DNA from: Pseudobutyrivibrio xylanivorans DSM 14809
Lineage (GTDB): Bacteria; Bacillota; Clostridia; Lachnospirales; Lachnospiraceae
Assembly: GCF_900141825.1 (NCBI RefSeq)
Contig: NZ_FQYQ01000007.1
Location: forward strand, 114,449-178,448
Length of the DNA stretch: 64,000 bases
Reading direction: 5' to 3'
The notes beneath the pieces are model-generated. The model saw only the letters and a program-made list of their open reading frames with translations, searched no databases and had not been told where the DNA came from. The translations under genes were made by a program, and so were the position numbers. How positions within the stretch are numbered: the stretch's first letter is position 1; every line of letters starts with the position of its first letter. Below are positions 59,692-64,000 of this stretch, one piece after another.

Positions 59692-60837
59692 TTACAATGT
59701 TTGTTCAATTGCGCTTCTTGTAGCTTGTATAGACCCCTGGGCCATCTCTTTGCTACCGCCGCCCTTGGCGCCAAGTAGTTCACGAAGTCCAACAGCTATA
59801 GCACTGCAATCTCTCGTCTTACTTCCGATTACGAAGTTGTAGCCTTCCTCATCATCACCGGAGAAAATCGCACATAAGCCCTCATGTCTCTCCACTAATG
59901 CATTTACGCCATCGCGCATTGTTTTAGCATCCAAATCCTCAGTGAAGATTGTTACATCCGAAAGCTCCGATGGAAAACGTACTATCTGATTCATAAGAAT
60001 GTCAGCCTTTATCTGTGAAATTTTATATTTCAGCTGTTTGTTATCCTCCAGGATTCCTGCGATTCTGCCTGGCATATCTTCCTCTGGACAGTTTAGCTGC
60101 TGATATGATTTTGCAAGTATCTCCATGCGACGATTGTAGTCATCAAGTGCTCTAAGTCCACAGAGAATATAGACTCTGGTGCCGCCCTTGTATTTTCCAT
60201 AAGATACTACTTTGAGCATTCCTACCTGACCTGTAGTCTTCACATGTGGAGCGCAGCAGGCACAGATATCTACACCTTCGATTTCCACAAGACGAACATC
60301 TCCATCAATCTCCTTCTTGCTACGATAATCCGTAGCAGCAAGAGTAGCCTCATCTGGATAATATGTTTTCACCGGCACATCCTTGGCAATTATCTCATTG
60401 CCAGTTCTTTCAATAAGACGAACCTGCTCCTCGCTAAGCTCAATATTCAAATCAAGTGTTACGGTATTGTCGCTGAGATGGAATCCCACATTATCAGCTC
60501 CGAAAATTTTGTGAGCCAGTCCGGTAAATATATGCTCACCAGTATGCTGCTGCATATTTCCAAAACGATGTTCCCAATCTATTGTTCCAACAACCTTTTG
60601 ACCAACCTCAATAGGCTTATCACAAAAATGGTAGATAACCTCGTTTTCGATTTGAACATCAGTCACACTTACCTGCCCCAGGATACCTATATCACTTGTC
60701 TGACCACCCTGCTCAGGAAAAAATAATGTCTGATCCAAAACAATCTTATAACTACCCTCAGCTTCCTCACAGGAAACTACCCGGGCCGTAAATTCAGTTG
60801 CAAAAGAATCATCATCGTATAAAGCTATTGTTTTCAT
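59692..60837 (-). CDS. alaX: Alanyl-tRNA editing protein AlaX, long form
   Basis: AlaX hydrolyses mischarged Ser- or Gly-tRNA(Ala). The N-terminal beta-barrel (PEQGGQTSDIG) is followed by the editing site with HTGEH (about residues 97-101) and CACCAPH (about 193-199), the HxxxH and CxxxH zinc ligands. A coiled coil and a DHHA1-like domain ending in GAKGGGSKEMAQGS complete the long form, 381 residues. It lacks the catalytic synthetase part of AlaRS. Terminal neighbours run in the same direction, but a hairpin separates it from the asparaginase gene. Confidence 0.93.
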   Translation of the reverse strand: MKTIALYDDDSFATEFTARVVSCEEAEGSYKIVLDQTLFFPEQGGQTSDIGILGQVSVTDVQIENEVIYHFCDKPIEVGQKVVGTIDWEHRFGNMQQHTGEHIFTGLAHKIFGADNVGFHLSDNTVTLDLNIELSEEQVRLIERTGNEIIAKDVPVKTYYPDEATLAATDYRSKKEIDGDVRLVEIEGVDICACCAPHVKTTGQVGMLKVVSYGKYKGGTRVYILCGLRALDDYNRRMEILAKSYQQLNCPEEDMPGRIAGILEDNKQLKYKISQIKADILMNQIVRFPSELSDVTIFTEDLDAKTMRDGVNALVERHEGLCAIFSGDDEEGYNFVIGSKTRDCSAIAVGLRELLGAKGGGSKEMAQGSIQATRSAIEQTL

Positions 60838-60860
60838 CCACTCTTCTCCTATATAAATTT

Positions 60861-60889
60861 AGGGCTTCTGCCTTTCAGCAAAAAGCCCT
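60861..60889 (-). terminator. Hairpin between asparaginase and alaX
   Basis: AGGGCTT (60861-60867) and AAGCCCT (60883-60889) form a stem with an inner TGCC/GGCA-type pairing. The T-run after it on the minus strand is weak (AAATTTATA), so it may be an attenuator. Confidence 0.5.
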
Positions 60890-60895
60890 GCTAGT

Positions 60896-61900
60896 CTAGT
60901 TCTTTCTAAAAAGAATATCTCTGTTGATTTCTGTATAAAATGCTTCTCGGAGACGCTTATTGCTATAATTCATGCTGCGCAGCCACATGAGCTTTGTCAT
61001 GGTAGCCTCCAGTGTCATATCATAGGACTCAATCATGTGGAAGTCCTGCTTTACCTGACGACCTACCTCATAGATAGTCATATTGCTGCCTTCGTTGGCT
61101 ACCTGTGTAGTCATAACAGCAAGCTTATCTGTACCCTTCCACTTCTTCATCTCTTCGTAGAAAGTCTCCATAAGTGTCTCTGGCATACCTCCCACGCCAA
61201 AGCTTTCGATTACTATGATATCGTAGTTCTCGAAAAGATAGCTGAGAATCTCCGGCTTCATACCAGGATAAAGCTTAAGCAATGTAACCTTATCAGACAT
61301 ATCATAGTAAAAGCTTGGTATTCCACGAACTGGCACCTCTGGAATATATCTGATAATAATTCCATCCTGAATAACTGCAAGATATGGGAAATTAATGCTT
61401 GAAAATGCATTGTAGCTTTTTGCTCTTTCCTTCTTTGCTCTTGTTCCGCAGATGACCTTGCCATCGAATACAATGCTTACATTCTGTGAATCATCATCTG
61501 ATGCATAAATAAATGAATCTAATAGATTTGTCTTGGCATCAGTAACATCCTTGCTGATAGGCTTCTGTGAGCCTGTAACAACAATTGGCTTTGCTGAATT
61601 TTGAATCATGTAGCTAAGAGCCGCTGCTGTATAGGCAAGTGTATCTGTTCCGTGACACACTACAAATCCATCATAATTAGCATAATTTTCTTCTATCGTA
61701 TTTACGATATCTTTCCAAAGTACAGGTGTCATGTTAGAGCTGTCTATATTCATTACCTGAATAGTCTCTACCTGACATACATTTTTAACTGCAGGGATAT
61801 AAGCTAAAATATCCTCCGCTGTAAGTCCTGGTGTAAGTCCTGCATCTGTCTGTTTTGAAGCAATGGTACCGCCTGTACCAATCATAAGTATCTTTTTCAT
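60896..61900 (-). CDS. ansA: Type I L-asparaginase, cytoplasmic
   Basis: This enzyme hydrolyses asparagine to aspartate and ammonia. The first catalytic Thr lies in GTGGTIASKQTD and the second triad in VCHGTDTLAYTAAALS. At 334 residues with no signal peptide it is the type I form. Its product aspartate feeds NAD synthesis genes located 3.7 kb away, although a link is speculative. It starts three bases after the stop of the hypothetical gene upstream, so the two are co-transcribed. Confidence 0.95.
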   Translation of the reverse strand: MKKILMIGTGGTIASKQTDAGLTPGLTAEDILAYIPAVKNVCQVETIQVMNIDSSNMTPVLWKDIVNTIEENYANYDGFVVCHGTDTLAYTAAALSYMIQNSAKPIVVTGSQKPISKDVTDAKTNLLDSFIYASDDDSQNVSIVFDGKVICGTRAKKERAKSYNAFSSINFPYLAVIQDGIIIRYIPEVPVRGIPSFYYDMSDKVTLLKLYPGMKPEILSYLFENYDIIVIESFGVGGMPETLMETFYEEMKKWKGTDKLAVMTTQVANEGSNMTIYEVGRQVKQDFHMIESYDMTLEATMTKLMWLRSMNYSNKRLREAFYTEINRDILFRKN

Positions 61901-61902
61901 TA

Positions 61903-62322
61903 TTAGTTCTTTCCGATTGGGATTCCGAAAATCTTTGTCTGGAAGCCCTCATATAAAGTATTGTAATCTGTATAATTTATATTGCTCTTAAAGTAACCGT
62001 TCCAAGTATCTCTCAGTGTATCGCAGATGGCTTTTCCCTCCTGCTCCTCGCAAAGGATAGTTGGGAACACGTAATAAATCATAAAGTAATTAAGATTCAT
62101 TAAATCTGCTGAACGAACCTTACCAAATTTCTTGAACGCAATAAAAACATCCTCACAAAATTTCTGAGACTCAGTTGCCACATCATCAGCCTTTACCAAA
62201 TCAGAAAGCTCTTCATATCTCTCTTCCTTAAAACGATTTGTGTTTGATTCATAGCCGGCCTTATTGTGAACCTTGCTAAGGTATACTACATCCTCAAAAA
62301 TCTTGTCTACATTGTAACTCAT
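61903..62322 (-). CDS. Hypothetical 139-residue helical protein
   Basis: I do not recognise this family. The protein is soluble and helical, with Lys/Glu-rich stretches and a more hydrophobic centre (LMNLNYFMIYYVFPTILCEE) that is too polar to be a membrane segment. It ends in FGIPIGKN. It sits between a HAD phosphatase (20 bases upstream) and asparaginase (two bases downstream), in the same direction, and GGAGAAGGTGTT precedes its ATG, so it is a real gene of that operon. No catalytic motif is visible. Confidence 0.72.
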   Translation of the reverse strand: MSYNVDKIFEDVVYLSKVHNKAGYESNTNRFKEERYEELSDLVKADDVATESQKFCEDVFIAFKKFGKVRSADLMNLNYFMIYYVFPTILCEEQEGKAICDTLRDTWNGYFKSNINYTDYNTLYEGFQTKIFGIPIGKN

Positions 62323-62341
62323 AACACCTTCTCCATTTCTA

Positions 62342-62980
62342 TTACTCTATTATTTCCTTAAGCTCACTTATGTCATCTATCTTTGCCACATAGCTGTCGA
62401 TAGAATCGCCATAACCATAAGCTGCCCAGATGAAATCAACTCCTGCCTTGTCGCATGCATCCTTATCCCCCTGGATGTCACCTAAATAAACTGGATGCTG
62501 AATATTATTCTTAGCCACAAGTCCTTTTATATTATCTGCTTTTCCGAGACCATTGTCACCATAACAAATGAAATCTGTAAAATATTTTCCATGACCGGTG
62601 CGCTCCAAGTATGTCTCGATGTATCCAGCCTGACAGTTGCTGACAATATAAAGCTTTGTACGCTTGCTAAGGTCCTCAAGTACATCCTCAAGCCCAGGAT
62701 ATGTAGTATCCATATCGCTGACAGCCAAATCTGCCATCTCATACTCCTCGCAAAGCTCTAGTGTCTTGTATCTCTTTGCTGGGTCAGAGTCAGGAATGCT
62801 GGCATCAGCTATGTCAGTCATTGTCTTACCAAACAATCCCATCAGCATCTTAGGTGTGAAGACCACATCATATCCCATTTCCTTAGCAGCTCTGGTCCAA
62901 CTACCGGCAAAAACAGGGATGTTGTCCCAGATAGTTCCATCCATATCAAAAATGATACCGTCTGTTCTAATTTTGCTCAT
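62342..62980 (-). CDS. HAD-family phosphatase (phosphoglycolate-phosphatase-like)
   Basis: This enzyme has HAD motif I FDMDGTIWDN with the nucleophilic Asp, a cap domain of about 70 residues, motif II LYIVSNCQ, a Lys in the GLGKADNIK region and motif IV GDIQGDKDAC. It would hydrolyse a small phosphate ester. Trp in place of the usual Leu/Val after DGTI is unusual but seen in this subgroup. I chose the ATG at 62980, eight bases after AAGG; the frame extends nine codons further. It is the first gene of an operon with the hypothetical protein and asparaginase. Confidence 0.9.
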   Translation of the reverse strand: MSKIRTDGIIFDMDGTIWDNIPVFAGSWTRAAKEMGYDVVFTPKMLMGLFGKTMTDIADASIPDSDPAKRYKTLELCEEYEMADLAVSDMDTTYPGLEDVLEDLSKRTKLYIVSNCQAGYIETYLERTGHGKYFTDFICYGDNGLGKADNIKGLVAKNNIQHPVYLGDIQGDKDACDKAGVDFIWAAYGYGDSIDSYVAKIDDISELKEIIE

Positions 62981-63064
62981 AAAACTAACCTTACTTTCTA
63001 ATATCAACTAGGTGCTATTTTACATTATTTCACGTATAATGGGAACTCATAGAAAGGATTTATT

Positions 63065-63832
63065 ATGAACGACGACGAGCAGCTTTTATATAAAAGATTA
63101 ATCGAGCTCTCAAACAGAGCTTATCAAAACAATATATACACTTTTAGTGATTTCCTTAGCCTTAGTCAGCAGGAGGTTATGTACCAGGCCGCACGTGATA
63201 AGGGCTTTGCTCCTATCTCCTATGATTTATTTGGAGGCTATGAAAACTGCGAGAGAAAAATGGTTCGCTTTGGAAGTGAATCAGATTTTGGCTATGACGT
63301 TGAATTTCCTATCAAGTGCATCAAGGTAGAACCCCTTGCAAAGAAATTCGCTAAGGAATATACCCACAGAGATTACCTAGGCTCTCTTATGAGTCTTGGA
63401 ATTGATAGAAAAAAATTCGGCGATATCTTCGTGGATGGCATGGACGCTTACATCTATGCCGATGAATCTACCGCCGATTATCTTCTTGAAAATTTTGTAT
63501 CTGTAGGACGTAATTCTGTGAAATGCTCCATCTCTGAGCTTCCAGAATCCTACAAGCGTGCAGCCCTTAAGGAAGCCACTATCCAGGTTGCCTCTCCTCG
63601 TGCCGATGCAGTCATCGCCAAGGTCTACAACCTTAGCCGCAAGGACACTATCCCTTACTTCACAGAAAAGAAGGTTTCCGTAAACGGTCACATTGTAGAA
63701 AACAATGACAAGCTTCTCTCTGCAGGGGACTCAGTATCTGTCCGTGGCTTTGGGAAATTCAACATCGTGGAAGAAGGTGGGCTAAGTCGTAAGGGTAAGC
63801 TTAATCTTGTTGTTGAAATATTTGGACGTTAA
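63065..63832 (+). CDS. ylmH: YlmH-family S4 RNA-binding protein
   Basis: The N-terminal half (about residues 1-175) is the YlmH domain, with FLSLSQQEVMYQAA and MSLGIDRKKFGDIFV. An S4 RNA-binding domain follows (about 180-245: SRADAVIAKVYNLSRKDTIPYFTEKKVSVNG as two blocks). YlmH proteins have been linked to rescue or recycling of stalled large ribosomal subunits and are often next to division genes; here it stands alone. AGAAAGGAT precedes the ATG. A perfect terminator follows at once. Confidence 0.94.
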   Translation: MNDDEQLLYKRLIELSNRAYQNNIYTFSDFLSLSQQEVMYQAARDKGFAPISYDLFGGYENCERKMVRFGSESDFGYDVEFPIKCIKVEPLAKKFAKEYTHRDYLGSLMSLGIDRKKFGDIFVDGMDAYIYADESTADYLLENFVSVGRNSVKCSISELPESYKRAALKEATIQVASPRADAVIAKVYNLSRKDTIPYFTEKKVSVNGHIVENNDKLLSAGDSVSVRGFGKFNIVEEGGLSRKGKLNLVVEIFGR

Positions 63833-63847
63833 AGATGAGTTTATCTC

Positions 63848-63882
63848 AGAGGTTTAGTCTATGGCTAAACCTCTCTTTTTTT
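63848..63882 (+). terminator. Terminator after ylmH
   Basis: AGAGGTTTAG (63848-63857) and CTAAACCTCT (63865-63874) form a perfect 10-base stem followed by CTTTTTTT. Confidence 0.92.
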
Positions 63883-63999
63883 CACACTGCTTGATACAGC
63901 TTATCAGCTCAGTCTCAAAGTCAATGCTCCCCTTCGGCGCTTCGCGGCATTGACTTCTCGACTTTTAGCTGATATGTGATAATCAAGCAGGGGTGAAAA
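63879..63999. repeat. Long nested hairpin of about 120 bases at the window edge
   Basis: Arms nest around one axis: TTTTCAC/GTGAAAA (63879-63885, 63993-63999), CTGCTTGAT/ATCAAGCAG (63887-63895, 63982-63990), ATCAGCT/AGCTGAT (63903-63909, 63967-63973), AGTC/GACT (63911-63914, 63960-63963) and AAGTCAATGC/GCATTGACTT (63918-63927, 63947-63956). The GC-rich loop is about 19 bases. It starts inside the T-run of the ylmH terminator. Confidence 0.75.
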
Positions 64000-64000
64000 T

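Noticed and set aside
60244..60726. A 160-residue plus-strand frame inside alaX
   Set aside because: It lies opposite the conserved zinc-site region of AlaX and shows no domain or start signal.

Overview
This window looks like chromosome from a low-GC Gram-positive anaerobe of the Lachnospiraceae, most like Butyrivibrio or Pseudobutyrivibrio. The reasons are the AT-rich intergenic DNA, strong AGGAGG-type ribosome sites, several TTG starts, and the gene content: YlmH, Veg, MutS2, YhaM/YhaN/YhaO, NiaR, PadR-DUF1700-DUF4097 and TSCPD proteins. The genus is inference. Most genes lie on the minus strand in short, tightly coupled operons. I saw no rRNA, tRNA or CRISPR array.

Layout. 1-4.4 kb: two paralogous membrane diguanylate cyclases (the first cut by the window edge) flank a secreted amidase and a voltage-gated potassium channel. 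4.4-9.4 kb: accessory island with a large serine recombinase, an ORF6N protein, two XRE regulators, a MobC-like protein and an oriT-like stretch of inverted repeats, but no relaxase. 9.5-11.3 kb: a small operon (CD3324-type HTH, DUF1062 zinc protein, DUF2441-GNAT fusion) behind a leader with a 9-codon peptide and competing hairpins. 11.3-16.2 kb: rlmD-yhaM and a GH42 beta-galactosidase. 16.2-19.8 kb: an envelope-type locus (secreted protein, DUF4097, DUF1700, PadR, a 45-residue small protein) with a repeat-rich PadR leader and a promoter box used twice. 19.8-30 kb: mutS2, an AMP-forming ligase, a nucleotide kinase-like protein, a complete Liv branched-chain amino-acid ABC transporter and an rRNA pseudouridine synthase. 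30-38.3 kb: map, a lipid or wall group (NlpC/P60 hydrolase, veg, plsC, murF, ddl), a regulator with a striking dyad, and hpf.

38.4-43.5 kb: an SDR reductase, a 251-bp array of four 40-bp palindromic units, a WYL regulator, and a murL-murD2 pair that predicts the L-Glu-then-epimerise route to D-Glu in peptidoglycan. 43.5-52.7 kb: YhaN/YhaO DNA-repair-type pair, then a chemoreceptor, double-receiver regulator and hybrid kinase. 52.9-57.2 kb: nadA-nadB-nadC-niaR-ung operon. 57.4-64 kb: a membrane acyltransferase, TSCPD and YARHG proteins, AlaX, asparaginase, a HAD phosphatase, YlmH, and a long nested hairpin at the window edge.

The most unusual signals are the four equal-length 40-bp palindromic units at 39208-39458, the MurL/MurD2 operon, the leader peptide/attenuator at 11140-11315, the dyad at 37639-37686 carrying mirrored -10 and Shine-Dalgarno elements, and the relaxase-less mobilisable island.
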